Positions 15,941 to 25,217 of a stretch of 64,000 bases of DNA are shown piece after piece; within the stretch, counting starts at the first letter, position 1, and each line of letters starts with the position of its first letter. The DNA comes from Marinobacter halodurans (GTDB taxonomy: Bacteria > Pseudomonadota > Gammaproteobacteria > Pseudomonadales > Oleiphilaceae), in contig NZ_SJDL01000017.1 of assembly GCF_004327985.1 (NCBI RefSeq), positions 1-64,000 on the forward strand, read 5' to 3'. Below the pieces are notes generated by a model. It searched no databases and was not told where the DNA came from. It saw only the letters and a list, made by a program, of their open reading frames with translations. The translations under genes were made by a program, and so were the position numbers.

Positions 15941-18190
15941 TCAGGCCGGTTGCCCCTGGGGCCTGAGGCTGACCGACACCGCCCCTTCCGGTGCCAGCAC
16001 CGCCTGATGGCCGGGCAGCTCCACGGCAATCTGCGGAGGCTGGTCGTGCCAGTCGGCCTCCCAGTTGACCCGGGGGCGGTCCTCATCCGGATCGATCCGG
16101 AGGGTGATCGTCCCGAAACGGGTGGGCGCCGGGCCGAACCGGATCGGCTGCGACTGTTCCAGCCAGCGCGCGGGGATGCCGGCGCACAGGATCAGTCGAT
16201 CGCCTTCCTCCCGTACGAAGCAGTTGCGGATCATCAGCACCCACTCGGCGGAGGCCCACACGTGGTGACCATCGCCCATGCAACCGCCGCCGGTGCCGGG
16301 ATGGATGGCTTCAGGCCACTGGCCGGTGGGGGACGCCAGGTCGGCCACGGTGTCCATCAGGTCCAGGAAGCGCGGATCGCCGGCCCGCAGCAGCACCTGG
16401 GCCACATGCAGGGTGAGGTAGGCATTGAGCCCGGAGTGGATCATGTCCTGGTAGAAGGCGCCCTTGACGAAGCAGCGTTCCAGCAGGAACTCCACGCAGT
16501 CCAGCAGCCGCGGATCGTCGGGCTCGCAGAGCTGGGTCGGATAGCCCAGGGCCAGCGAGCCGATCGCGCCCGCGTCCAGGCGACGATAGGGCGAGGCGGG
16601 CATGCCCAGCCGGCCCAGGCGGTTCTGGCAACGCACCAGGCTGCGGTCCACCGCGCGGGCAAAGTCCTCGGCGCCGGTGCGGAATGCGCGACTCTCCTCC
16701 ACCTCGCGTGCGGCCGTCAAATCCGCGGCGGCCTGCAGTCCGGCAATGCCCCAGAAGTCGTCCCAGAAATAGTAATCGTTGGGCCCCAGGTGTTCGGCGC
16801 TGAAGCCCGCCGGTAGCAGGCCGGCATGGGGCGCGTCCAGGTTATCGTCCAGGCGTTTGCGGATGATCCAGTGGGCACCGCGCTTGATCGGTCCCAGCCA
16901 GTGGGTATCGGGCTGCTGCCCGGTCAGGTCGAAATAGCGCTTGAGGACCCAAAGCACCTCGCCATTGGCATCCCATTCGCCCTCCTGGGAACGGAAGTAG
17001 CCGCGGGGCGTCTGGCGCTCGGGAAAGCGTGCCAGCGCCCGCTCGGCGCGCCGGGTCAGGCCCAGGCTGAGCAGGGCATTGATGATGAAGGCCGCATCCC
17101 GGAACCAGAAGCGCTTGTAGGTGAAGGGGCCGGGATAGACGTCGTCCGGCGAGTGCAGGATCAGCGAGGCGACCGCCGCATCGTACAGGAACTGGTAGCG
17201 GGGCTCGGGGCACTCCAGCCGCGCGTGATCGTCCCGTTCGTCGCGCCAGGCGTGGGGCGACGGCAGGCGCGTCGCGTGCTCGGTCAGGGGGACACTAGCG
17301 GTGATGTCGGTGGTCTCCCCGGCTTTGACCGGGAACAGGGCGGCCGCGGTCACCATGCCGACATCGCAGGCGCCCCGAGTCTGGTCGTCACGGTCCTCCA
17401 GGTGGATGTGGACATCCCCCTGCCGGTAATCGGAAACGTGGTGCGCTTCGGCCGGTTTACTGAAGGTGACGTGACGCTTGCCGTCGACGATCCAGGCGTT
17501 GCGATCGGGCGAGAGCTGAACCTTGTGGATGAAGCTGATCCCCTCGGGATTGTGGGGGCGCAGGGACAGCACCAGGCTGGCGTCGCAGTCGGCATGGGCC
17601 CTCAGGCGCATTTTGCAGACCGGCACCCCGTTCTCGACCGTCACCCAGGCGTGATTGGTCAGTCGCAGGCCATCCATCACGCAATCGGTGGTGACGCTGA
17701 CGCCGTTATCCAGCGACTGCCACTGTTTACACTCCCGCATCCGCGAAGGCAGCAGGCAGCGGCCGTCCTGCGCCAGCAGCCAGCCGTCCAGGGACCAGCT
17801 GTCGAAGAACGGGGTCAGCAGGCCGCGGGGATCGACGATCGGCAGCTCATCGCAGTCCGGATGGCCGATGGCGGTCCAGTTGCGGTGGGTCAGGTTGATG
17901 TGGGTGATGGAAAAGGCGCGCGGCACGAACGAGGCGTCCTGCGGGTCGAACTGGCGTTCGATCCAGTAGGGCCAGACCCAGTCCAGGTTGTGCTGGATCA
18001 CCCGGCTGTTGATCAGGCCGCGGGCGTGGAAGACCACCCCGGCACGCAGTAGCTCGATGGGTTCGCCCACTTCCGAGGGTTGGGCAAACTTGTGCAGCCG
18101 CGCCAGCAGGCCGATCGGGTCCAGGAAACCATGCTTGCGGGCCACGTAGCGAACGACAAAGCGCCAGGGCAGCCAGTTCAGCCAACTCAC
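15941..18190 (-). CDS. six-hairpin glycosidase-like protein (glycogen-debranching type)
   Basis: 749 aa. The C-terminal ~400 residues have an alpha/alpha-barrel glycosidase pattern: PGPFTYKRFWFRDAAFIINALLSLG (WxRDaxF motif of GH15/GH63/debranching enzymes), EWDANGEVLWVLKRYFDLTG, FWDDFWGIAGL and WPEAIHPGTGGGCMGDGHH. The N-terminal ~330 residues are beta-rich and probably a substrate-binding domain. No signal peptide, so cytoplasmic. The start is a GTG at 18190 (MSWLNWLPWRF) that overlaps the TVP38 gene stop as GTGA, implying translational coupling. Earlier in-frame codons run backward through the TVP38 gene and are not coding. The exact glycan is unknown. Confidence 0.75.
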   Translation of the reverse strand: MSWLNWLPWRFVVRYVARKHGFLDPIGLLARLHKFAQPSEVGEPIELLRAGVVFHARGLINSRVIQHNLDWVWPYWIERQFDPQDASFVPRAFSITHINLTHRNWTAIGHPDCDELPIVDPRGLLTPFFDSWSLDGWLLAQDGRCLLPSRMRECKQWQSLDNGVSVTTDCVMDGLRLTNHAWVTVENGVPVCKMRLRAHADCDASLVLSLRPHNPEGISFIHKVQLSPDRNAWIVDGKRHVTFSKPAEAHHVSDYRQGDVHIHLEDRDDQTRGACDVGMVTAAALFPVKAGETTDITASVPLTEHATRLPSPHAWRDERDDHARLECPEPRYQFLYDAAVASLILHSPDDVYPGPFTYKRFWFRDAAFIINALLSLGLTRRAERALARFPERQTPRGYFRSQEGEWDANGEVLWVLKRYFDLTGQQPDTHWLGPIKRGAHWIIRKRLDDNLDAPHAGLLPAGFSAEHLGPNDYYFWDDFWGIAGLQAAADLTAAREVEESRAFRTGAEDFARAVDRSLVRCQNRLGRLGMPASPYRRLDAGAIGSLALGYPTQLCEPDDPRLLDCVEFLLERCFVKGAFYQDMIHSGLNAYLTLHVAQVLLRAGDPRFLDLMDTVADLASPTGQWPEAIHPGTGGGCMGDGHHVWASAEWVLMIRNCFVREEGDRLILCAGIPARWLEQSQPIRFGPAPTRFGTITLRIDPDEDRPRVNWEADWHDQPPQIAVELPGHQAVLAPEGAVSVSLRPQGQPA

Positions 18191-18939
18191 GGGGTATCCT
18201 CCACAATCTCTTCCTGTTCGGTATAGCGGGCCAGCGCCCGGCGAGCCAGCCGGTTGAGGTAGATGACGGCCATCACCGTGCCCACGAAACCGGCCCCGTA
18301 GATGGACCACTCCAGGGGGCTGCGACCGGTTTCCCGGATGCCCAGTGTGGTCAGGTCGGCCGCCAGTGAGCCCAGGTAGACGTTGTGCAGCGAGAACGGG
18401 ATATAGCCCAGCAGGCAGCCGAAGAAGAAACCGCGAAACGAGACATGGGTCAGCCCGAAAAAGAAGTTGGACAGCTTGCTGGGGAAGAAGGGGATCAGCC
18501 GCGTCAGCAGCACGATCTTCCAGCCGTTCGGCGTCATCTCCTCGCTCATCACTCTCAGGTGCGCCCTGGCCAGGACGAATTGGCGCGCCCGCTCGCCGAA
18601 CAGGTGGCGGGCGATCAGGAACGCCAGGCAGGCGCCCAGCACGGTGCCGGCAACCACGTACACCGTGCCCTTGAACACACCGAAGACGAAGCCGGCGCCG
18701 GTGGTGAACAGTACGCCCGGCAACAGCAGGACCATCACCACCGCCATGATCAGGATGAACAGCACGGGAGCCCAGGCCCCCTGGGCGTCGAACCACTGCA
18801 GCAGGTCCACCACACGTTCATGGATGCCCAGGGCATACAGGATGGCCAGCAGGATCGCGACGAAGACGATACTGGCCACGATGCCCAGCAACGGGGACTT
18901 CTTCCAACCGGCCCGTCGTTCCAGTTCAGCCTGTTCCAT
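18187..18939 (-). CDS. TVP38/TMEM64 (DedA-like) membrane protein
   Basis: 250 aa with five to six membrane segments. LPGVLFTTGAGFVFGVFKGTVYVVAGTVLGACLAFLIAR and LLTRLIPFFPSKLSNFFFGLTHVSFRGFF are the re-entrant, G- and P-rich segments of the SNARE-associated/DedA superfamily, which in other bacteria scrambles or flips lipids such as undecaprenyl phosphate. The ATG at 18939 is favoured because GGAGG lies 10 bases upstream; a GTG at 18951 overlaps that site. Its stop overlaps the start of the glycosidase gene by 4 bases, so both are probably made together. Confidence 0.88.
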   Translation of the reverse strand: MEQAELERRAGWKKSPLLGIVASIVFVAILLAILYALGIHERVVDLLQWFDAQGAWAPVLFILIMAVVMVLLLPGVLFTTGAGFVFGVFKGTVYVVAGTVLGACLAFLIARHLFGERARQFVLARAHLRVMSEEMTPNGWKIVLLTRLIPFFPSKLSNFFFGLTHVSFRGFFFGCLLGYIPFSLHNVYLGSLAADLTTLGIRETGRSPLEWSIYGAGFVGTVMAVIYLNRLARRALARYTEQEEIVEDTP

Positions 18940-18979
18940 GTATCGGGTCACCTCCTTGCCTGTGCCTTATAAGACCGGC

Positions 18980-19351
18980 CTATGGCTGTTTCTCTCCGCT
19001 GGATTCCTCGCTCTCTCCGTTGAATTCCTCACGCGTGATAACACCGTCGTCGTTATGATCGTGCTGTTCCAGTAAGGACGAGGGCTCGTTGTCCTTCGAA
19101 CTCCGGTCGTCACCGGCGGCACTCGCGCCGTAAGGTGTCAGTTCGTCTCCGCTGAGCACGCCGTCGTTGTTGACGTCCAGCTGTTCGAAGGTGGTCTGGT
19201 CCAGGGCGCCGCGGTCCATACCCAGGCCCCAGATGTGGGAGTTGCTTTCCCGGACCGGCTGGCCGGTGGTGGCATCGCCCGCCCCCAGGGCGGGCAGGGC
19301 CAGCAGGCAGGTACTCAGTGCCAGTGTCAGTGTCGTCAATCCGATCCTCAT
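18980..19351 (-). CDS. secreted EF-hand protein
   Basis: 123 aa. The first ~24 residues (MRIGLTTLTLALSTCLLALPALGAG) are a clear signal peptide. Two EF-hand loops follow: DVNNDGVLSGDE (residues ~60-71) and DHNDDGVITREE (~97-108), both with the acidic spacing needed for calcium. It is small, acidic and periplasmic. Calmodulin-like EF-hand proteins of this size are common in Gammaproteobacteria but functionally undefined. AAGGGGG lies just upstream of the ATG. It is the gene upstream of TVP38 on the same strand (40-base gap). Confidence 0.85.
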   Translation of the reverse strand: MRIGLTTLTLALSTCLLALPALGAGDATTGQPVRESNSHIWGLGMDRGALDQTTFEQLDVNNDGVLSGDELTPYGASAAGDDRSSKDNEPSSLLEQHDHNDDGVITREEFNGESEESSGEKQP

Positions 19352-19599
19352 GAAGCACCCCCTTTGAGGCTGTCGAAGGAAGCCATCGATAACGCCTTCT
19401 GGCTGGAGCCTCTCCTTTAACTGTGGTGCAGGATCCTGTCCTTCTCAACCCATGTTAATGAATAGCAATGGAAAAAGCCGATCCCGATCGGCGGCGGTGA
19501 GCGTCCGGGGAGGTCGTCCATGATGCCGCAACAGGAACTCACGGCTGTTGCTGCTTCCTCCCCGGAACCACGTTGATCACGATCCCGGAACTACGGTGA

Positions 19600-20583
19600 T
19601 CACGATGGCGCGATCCGGCAGAAATAGACGGAGAACAGGGACTGGGCATCGCTCCACTCCGACTCGACCTGGAAACCTGCCGCCGTCGCCAGCCGGTCGA
19701 ACTGGTCGAAGGTGTATTTGTAGGAATTTTCCGAGTGGATGGTTTCCCCCTCCCGAAAGGCGATGGGCCGGCCGGCGCACTGGACGGTCTGGTCGCAGTC
19801 GCTGCGCAGGTGCATTTCGATGCGTCGGGCGTCCGTGTTGTAGAACGCCCGATGGGAGAACCGATCCGTATCGAAGTCCGCCGGGAGGATACGGTTCAGG
19901 TGGGTCAGGGCATTGAGGTTGAACGCCGCCGTGACCCCGGCCTGATCGTTGTAGGCCGCGTCCAGCACATCCGTGTCCTTGTGCCGGTCCACCCCGATCA
20001 GCAGGCCGCCATCCGCACCCACCAGGTCCCGCACGGATCTCAGGAAGTGCCGTGCCATGGACGGGCTGAAATTGCCCAGAGTGGATCCCGGGAAGAAGAC
20101 CACCCGGCGTCCGGGGCTGTCCGGAACCACCAGTTGATCCAGCTGCGAGAAGTCGGCGCAGACCGCCTGGACGTCCAGGTCCGGAAAGGCGCCGGCGACA
20201 GCCCCGGCCGATTTCAACAGGAAGTCGGCGGAAATATCCATCGCCAGGTAGTGGGCGGGTTGCAGGGCATCCAGCAGCAGGCGGACTTTTTCGCAACTGC
20301 CGCAGCCGGGTTCAATCAGCGTGGCGTCCGGGCCCAGGTGATCGGCAATCTCGCCGGCCTTGTTGCGCAGCACCATACGCTCACTGCGGGTGGGGTAATA
20401 CTCGGGCTGCTCGGTAATCGATTCGAACAGCCGGGAGCCCTGTTCGTCGTAGAAGAATTTCGGGCTCAGCGTTTTCTGGCGCTGGCTGAGACCGTCCAAC
20501 ACTTCGGCCACCAGGTCGTGCCGGGGCGGGTGCATGTTGGTGTAGGTGACTTGGGGGGCGATGGCGGTAGCGGTATTGGGCAT
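19600..20583 (-). CDS. egtD: L-histidine N-alpha-methyltransferase
   Basis: 327 aa, normal length. SPKFFYDEQGSRLFESITEQPEYYPTRSE is the family's signature N-terminus, LIEPGCGSCEKVRLLL binds S-adenosylmethionine, and FPGSTLGNFSP and AYNDQAGVTAAFNLN belong to the EgtD histidine-binding domain. It trimethylates histidine to hercynine, the first step of ergothioneine synthesis. Its ATG is 3 bases after the egtB stop and its GGAGG site lies inside the last codons of egtB, so the two are translationally linked. It ends the operon; about 250 bases without a gene follow. Confidence 0.93.
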   Translation of the reverse strand: MPNTATAIAPQVTYTNMHPPRHDLVAEVLDGLSQRQKTLSPKFFYDEQGSRLFESITEQPEYYPTRSERMVLRNKAGEIADHLGPDATLIEPGCGSCEKVRLLLDALQPAHYLAMDISADFLLKSAGAVAGAFPDLDVQAVCADFSQLDQLVVPDSPGRRVVFFPGSTLGNFSPSMARHFLRSVRDLVGADGGLLIGVDRHKDTDVLDAAYNDQAGVTAAFNLNALTHLNRILPADFDTDRFSHRAFYNTDARRIEMHLRSDCDQTVQCAGRPIAFREGETIHSENSYKYTFDQFDRLATAAGFQVESEWSDAQSLFSVYFCRIAPS

Positions 20584-20586
20584 CCT

Positions 20587-21882
20587 TCAGCCTCCATTGC
20601 GGGCCAGGCGCAAACCGCTGAACTGCCAGCGGTCCGGCGGATAGAAAAAGTTGCGGTAGGTGGACCGCACCTGGCGGCGATCGGTGACGCAGGAGCCACC
20701 GCGCAGCACCAACTGGTTGCACATGAACTTGCCGTTGTACTCGCCGATGGCACCCGGTGCCGGCTGGTAGCCGGGGTAGGGGCCATAGGCGCTGCTGGTC
20801 CACTGCCAGATGCTGCCGAACAGCGTGTGGTCACCGGCGTGTCCGGGATGGTAATGGCCTCGTTCGACGAAGTGGGCCTCCTCCCGGGCGCCGTCGGGTT
20901 CGGCCTGCGCGGCACACTCCCATTCGAATTCGGTGGGCAGGCGGGCACCGAACCAGCGGGCAATCGCATCGGCTTCGTATCCGCTCAGGTGGCAGGCGAT
21001 GCCGTCCGGGTCGAGCGGTTGCAGGCCATGCAGCGTGAATTCGAACCAGGCGTCGTCCTGGCGGATCCAGTAAAGCGGCTGGGTGGCTCCGGTGCCCTGG
21101 ATATGGGTCCAGCCGTCCGCCAGCCAGAGCGCAGGCTGGTGATAGCCGCCGTCGCGCATGAAGGCCAGCACATCGCCGTTGGTCACCGGGCGACTGGCGA
21201 GTTCGAAAGGCTCCAGAAATACCCGGTGGCGCGGCGTCTCGTTATCGAAGCAGAAGCCATCCTGCGGTGTCGTTCCGATCTGGCGGATGCCGCCGGAATA
21301 CGACTGCCAGGCCAGCTCGACGGAAGGCGTGGTTGCGTCGCGGGCCGGGGCCTCGATATAGGTCGGGAACAGCGGGTTGCAGGCGAGGTTGTACTTGAGG
21401 TCGGTGAAGAACAGCTCCTGGTGCTGCATCTCGTGTTGCAGACCCAGCTCCGTGCGTTCGGCAATGGTCGCGCGGTCCGGCAGGTCCCGGGCCAGCAGGT
21501 CGTGCATCGCCGCGTCGACGGCGTGCCGGTAGGCATAGACCTCCTTCACCGTGGGTCGTGACAGCAAACCGCGCTGTGGTCTGGGGAACTGCTCGCCCAC
21601 ACCGTTGTAATAGGAGTTGAACAGATACTCGAAGCGGGGGTGAAACGGTTGGTAGCCCGGCAGGAACGGCTTGAGCAGGAACGTCTCGAAAAACCAGGTG
21701 GTGTGGGCCAGGTGCCACTTGGCGGGGCTGGTCTCCGGGATGGCCTGCAGGCCGTAGTCTTCGGTTTCGAGCGGGGAGCAGTAGTGTTCGAACAGGCGGC
21801 GGACGTGATCGTATTCGGTATGCAGGTCTTGGGCAGGCCGGTCTTGGGGGGCCCGGTCAGCAAGCTCACTGGATATCGGCAT
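20587..21882 (-). CDS. egtB: ergothioneine biosynthesis sulfoxide synthase EgtB
   Basis: 431 aa. The DinB-like N-terminal domain has KWHLAHTTWFFE (His57/His60) and LQHEMQHQELFF (His150, His154), the iron-binding HxxxH region. The C-terminal formylglycine-type domain contains RLPTEFEWECAA, GSIWQWTSSAYGPYPGY and LRGGSCVTDRRQVRSTYRNFF. EgtB joins hercynine and a thiol donor through C-S bond formation using iron and O2. The ATG at 21882 has AAGGAG 6-7 bases upstream. No egtA, egtC or egtE gene is in the window, so donor use (cysteine or gamma-Glu-Cys) and the final lyase are unknown. Confidence 0.93.
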   Translation of the reverse strand: MPISSELADRAPQDRPAQDLHTEYDHVRRLFEHYCSPLETEDYGLQAIPETSPAKWHLAHTTWFFETFLLKPFLPGYQPFHPRFEYLFNSYYNGVGEQFPRPQRGLLSRPTVKEVYAYRHAVDAAMHDLLARDLPDRATIAERTELGLQHEMQHQELFFTDLKYNLACNPLFPTYIEAPARDATTPSVELAWQSYSGGIRQIGTTPQDGFCFDNETPRHRVFLEPFELASRPVTNGDVLAFMRDGGYHQPALWLADGWTHIQGTGATQPLYWIRQDDAWFEFTLHGLQPLDPDGIACHLSGYEADAIARWFGARLPTEFEWECAAQAEPDGAREEAHFVERGHYHPGHAGDHTLFGSIWQWTSSAYGPYPGYQPAPGAIGEYNGKFMCNQLVLRGGSCVTDRRQVRSTYRNFFYPPDRWQFSGLRLARNGG

Positions 21883-22140
21883 GGTGCACTCCTTTGCAGG
21901 GGCATCGTGGGATGAATGGCTTGTCTTATTAACCGTCGGCGATGTGGCAACGGCATGACAGGCCATGCCTCTGTCACTTCCCGAAAGCCGGGATCGCAGG
22001 AAGTGTTGGCGTGTTTAAGCATAGATGGTCAGACGGCATCGAGCCGTTCTGACCAGTCTACTCAGCCTGGAGAGGCTTTAAAGGGAGGTTACCGGAACGC
22101 AACGTACCGAAGCCGACAGGTGTCAACCGTTCCGATGCGG

Positions 22141-23232
22141 CTACAGCCGCATGGCCGTATCGCTGGCCCATTGGGTCGAGAGGGACAGCACACCGGTGCC
22201 CTGCAGGATCGACCAGGCGATGCCCAGCACCGAGCTGCTGTCGGTGGCAATGTACCACTTGGCCTCGCGGGCCCGGTAGCGGCTCTTGTGGTAGCCCAGC
22301 GCGCGGAAGGCGTAGAGTCGGTTGCCGTGGTTGTAGAGAAGCTGGGCGACCCGGCGGATCATGGGCCGGTCATGGGCCATCGACTCGACGTTGTAGAGCG
22401 GGGCGATGCCCAGGGAGACTTCATTGACACCTTCATCGCGGAACCGGTCCATGGCCTGCAGGATGATGTAGTCCAGCAGCCCGGTCGGTGCCCGCTCCTG
22501 ATCCTGGCGCAGGATGTTGGCGGTATAGCCGGCGATGCGTCCCTCGCGGAAGTAGGGATCGAAGAACACGTAACCCACCAGCGAGCCATCCAGGTAGCCG
22601 TAGAATTTGCGCACGCCCCATTCCTCGCCCATCACCGGTGGCCGCGTCAGCAGGCTCAGCTCCCGGGTGCCGACGGCCTTGGTGCGGCGCCACTGGCTGG
22701 AGATGGTGGCGACCTGGTAGGCGTCCACCTCCTCCCAGGGCTGTTCGTGGACGGTCACCGGACTGCGGCGATGGAGATTGGCAGCATGGCGCAATTGCTT
22801 CTTGTGCTTGCCGGCCAGCGAGAAATCGGACAGGTCGATGCTGAACTCCGTCCCGAATTCGTTGATGCGGAACCCGAAGGCGGCCAGGTCGCGGCTGACC
22901 GCTGCATCGATGCCCACGAACAGGTGGCGGCCGGGTACCTGCTTCAGGAACCGGCCGAGCAGCCAGGGCCGGGCCCTGGCATCGCAGACCGGATTGGCGA
23001 AAACGATATTGAACCGAAAGCCGGGTATCCGGACCACCCGGTAGGCGATGAACCCGACGCTGGGGGCGCCAAAACGGGGTGTGTCCTGCTGCAGCGTGAA
23101 GTAGGCACTGGACTGGCTGCCGTAGCGGGCCAGCAGGGCCTGACAGTCCGCCAGGGTGAGATTGCCGTCGCAATCTTCATTCGGCGAAAAAGACGCCTGC
23201 AGTACCGTCGAGGATGAAGGTAGCGAGGTCAT
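22141..23232 (-). CDS. DUF2156 protein (MprF C-terminal acyltransferase-like), no flippase domain
   Basis: 363 aa, soluble. FGFRINEFGTEFSIDLSDFSLAGKHKKQLRHAANLHRR matches the core of the phosphatidylglycerol lysyltransferase C-terminal domain, a tandem GNAT-like fold; a second half contains GRIAGYTANILRQ, LLDYIILQAMDRFRDEGVNEVSLGIAPL and HGNRLYAFRALGYHKSRY. In MprF this domain transfers an aminoacyl group from tRNA to a lipid, but here the membrane flippase is missing, so the acceptor may be soluble or the protein peripheral. AGGA precedes the ATG. It lies upstream of egtBD with a 258-base gap, so co-transcription is uncertain. Confidence 0.8.
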   Translation of the reverse strand: MTSLPSSSTVLQASFSPNEDCDGNLTLADCQALLARYGSQSSAYFTLQQDTPRFGAPSVGFIAYRVVRIPGFRFNIVFANPVCDARARPWLLGRFLKQVPGRHLFVGIDAAVSRDLAAFGFRINEFGTEFSIDLSDFSLAGKHKKQLRHAANLHRRSPVTVHEQPWEEVDAYQVATISSQWRRTKAVGTRELSLLTRPPVMGEEWGVRKFYGYLDGSLVGYVFFDPYFREGRIAGYTANILRQDQERAPTGLLDYIILQAMDRFRDEGVNEVSLGIAPLYNVESMAHDRPMIRRVAQLLYNHGNRLYAFRALGYHKSRYRAREAKWYIATDSSSVLGIAWSILQGTGVLSLSTQWASDTAMRL

Positions 23233-23536
23233 TCGGAACGTCCTGTTTCGTGTTGGTCGTTTTTTGATCTTTTTGTTTATTTTTACACTCCTGTCTTCCG
23301 GGCGTATAGCGTCAACCTGATTCGATTGCCGGATTCATGACCAGACGCACACTATATGGCCCAGACTTGTCATTTGTTAGGAATATCTATTGTCAAACAA
23401 TGTGATCTTTAAGGGCTGGTTAATAAAAGCGGTGCCGCTATGCTTTAACCCATTGGAGTGGCGCCGGTAAGGTACCTGGCCACTGTCGAATGGCTTCGAC
23501 GACGGTGTAAGGGGAGGTGGAGAATGGAGCGAATGA
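23233..23536. other. divergent promoter region
   Basis: 304 bases between the divergent DUF2156 and L,D-transpeptidase genes. It is AT-rich around 23260-23300 and 23370-23420 and must hold promoters for both sides. I see no convincing operator, RNA gene or coding sequence in it. Confidence 0.4.
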
Positions 23537-25174
23537 ATGTTTGAAGGATTTACCAGGTGTGTGTTGGCGGTACTGATGGCCGTCGTGCTGGCCCCGCAAT
23601 GTGTGGCGAGCGAACAGTTGCGCGAGCGGATCGAGGCGCTCCAGGCCGGCTATGCGGCCGCCGCTGGCGGCGAACCGCTGATTGCGACCCGCGCACTGGG
23701 CGACTTCTACGAGGCGCGGGGCTATACCCGTGCCTGGATCCGGCCTGAGCTGCAGGATGCCTGGATGAACGTGTTGGAGGGTATTGCCAGTGATGGACTG
23801 GCTCCCCGCGACTACCATGCTGAGGCCCTCGCCAGGCTGCTTGAGGACGACGGGGCATCACTGGCTCCGGAGTCACAGGCCGACCTTGACCTGTTGTTGT
23901 CCGACAGCTTCCTGCTGCTGGCGTCGCACCTGCTCGATGGCAAGGTCAATCCGGAAACGGCCGATCCCGAGTGGAAAGCCGACCGGCACGAGCGCGAGCT
24001 GTACAAGATGCTGGCCCAGGCGCTGGATAGCGGCAACCTGGTGGCGACGGTCGATGCCCTGCGTCCGTCCCAGGGCGGCTATCTGGCGTTGCGCAGCGCC
24101 CACAGCCGGCTGGCGGCCATGGCCAACATGGCTTGGCCACCGATTCCGGATGGACCATCGCTACGGGTTGGCGACAGCGATGAACGGCTGTCGGCGATCC
24201 GACAGCGCCTGCGCCTGCTGGGAGACCTGGATGCCCCGGAAGCGGGGGAGCCGGTTGCTGATAACTATGACGCCCTGCTGGAGTCCGCCATGAAGTCGTT
24301 CCAGCGTCGTCATGGCCTCGAGGACGACGGCATCATCGGGCCGGCAACCCTGGCGATGGTTAACCTGACACCGGCGCAGCGGTTGGAAATGGTGGATCTC
24401 AATATGGAACGCTGGCGCTGGCTGCCGGACACCCTGGGCCCGCGCTATATCCTGGTCAATATTGCCGCCTTTGAGCTGGAAGTCGTGCAGGACGGGCAGG
24501 TGGTGCTGGAAAAACCGGTGATCGTCGGGCAACCCTACCGCCGCACGCCGGTGTTCAGCGACCAGATTCGCTACCTGGTGTTCAACCCAACCTGGACGGT
24601 ACCGGCCAAACTCATCGTCCAGGACAAACTGCCGCAGATCCTGCAGGACCCGGGTTACCTGGAGCGCCTCGGGTTCCAGGTGTACCAGGGATGGGGAACG
24701 GACCGTCGGCGGGTGGCTCCGGCTGGTGTGGACTGGACCCGGGTGTCCGCCCGTAACCTGCCGTACCAACTGGTGCAGGCGCCGGGGCCGCAGAACGCCC
24801 TGGGGCAGGTGAAGTTCATGTTTCCCAACAAATACGACGTGTATCTGCACGACACACCGTCACGGGAGCTGTTTGCCAAAAAAGCGCGAACCTTCAGTTC
24901 CGGATGCATAAGGCTGAAGGATCCGCTGGAACTGGCTGAACTGCTGTTGAAAGGAAAAGCCGGTTGGGACGACGCCCGCATACGCTCCGTCCTGGCATCC
25001 CGGGCGACCACCACGGTCCTGCTGGATCATCCGATGCCGATCCATCTCCAGTACTGGACCGCCTGGGTCGATGGGTCTGGAACGCTGCAGTTCCGGTCGG
25101 ATGTCTACGGCCGCGATCCGGCGGTGCTGGCGGCATTGCACAAAGCCCGTACGCCAGGCACTGCAGCGCAATAG
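23537..25174 (+). CDS. L,D-transpeptidase, YcbB/LdtD type (paralogue 1)
   Basis: 545 aa. A hydrophobic N-terminus (MFEGFTRCVLAVLMAVVLAP) exports it or anchors it in the periplasm. A peptidoglycan-binding segment (SAMKSFQRRHGLEDDGIIGPATLAMVN, ~residues 252-280) precedes the YkuD catalytic domain, with His438 in YLHDTPS and the nucleophile Cys457 in FSSGCIRL. YcbB-type enzymes make 3-3 cross-links in peptidoglycan, important when D,D-transpeptidases are inhibited. GGAG lies ~7 bases before the ATG. A second full-length paralogue is encoded at 54810-56417. Confidence 0.9.
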   Translation: MFEGFTRCVLAVLMAVVLAPQCVASEQLRERIEALQAGYAAAAGGEPLIATRALGDFYEARGYTRAWIRPELQDAWMNVLEGIASDGLAPRDYHAEALARLLEDDGASLAPESQADLDLLLSDSFLLLASHLLDGKVNPETADPEWKADRHERELYKMLAQALDSGNLVATVDALRPSQGGYLALRSAHSRLAAMANMAWPPIPDGPSLRVGDSDERLSAIRQRLRLLGDLDAPEAGEPVADNYDALLESAMKSFQRRHGLEDDGIIGPATLAMVNLTPAQRLEMVDLNMERWRWLPDTLGPRYILVNIAAFELEVVQDGQVVLEKPVIVGQPYRRTPVFSDQIRYLVFNPTWTVPAKLIVQDKLPQILQDPGYLERLGFQVYQGWGTDRRRVAPAGVDWTRVSARNLPYQLVQAPGPQNALGQVKFMFPNKYDVYLHDTPSRELFAKKARTFSSGCIRLKDPLELAELLLKGKAGWDDARIRSVLASRATTTVLLDHPMPIHLQYWTAWVDGSGTLQFRSDVYGRDPAVLAALHKARTPGTAAQ

Positions 25175-25217
25175 GCGTGGTTCAGTGGCACCGTCCGGTT
25201 CATTCGAAGACGGGCCA

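Noticed and set aside
18191-18796. apparent 200-residue N-terminal extension of the glycosidase
   Set aside because: It is a wrong-frame reading of the TVP38 gene; the GTG overlapping its stop is the true start.
19735-21561. 608-codon open frame on the plus strand
   Set aside because: Antisense to egtD and egtB, both strongly conserved; no ribosome binding site and no recognisable domain.
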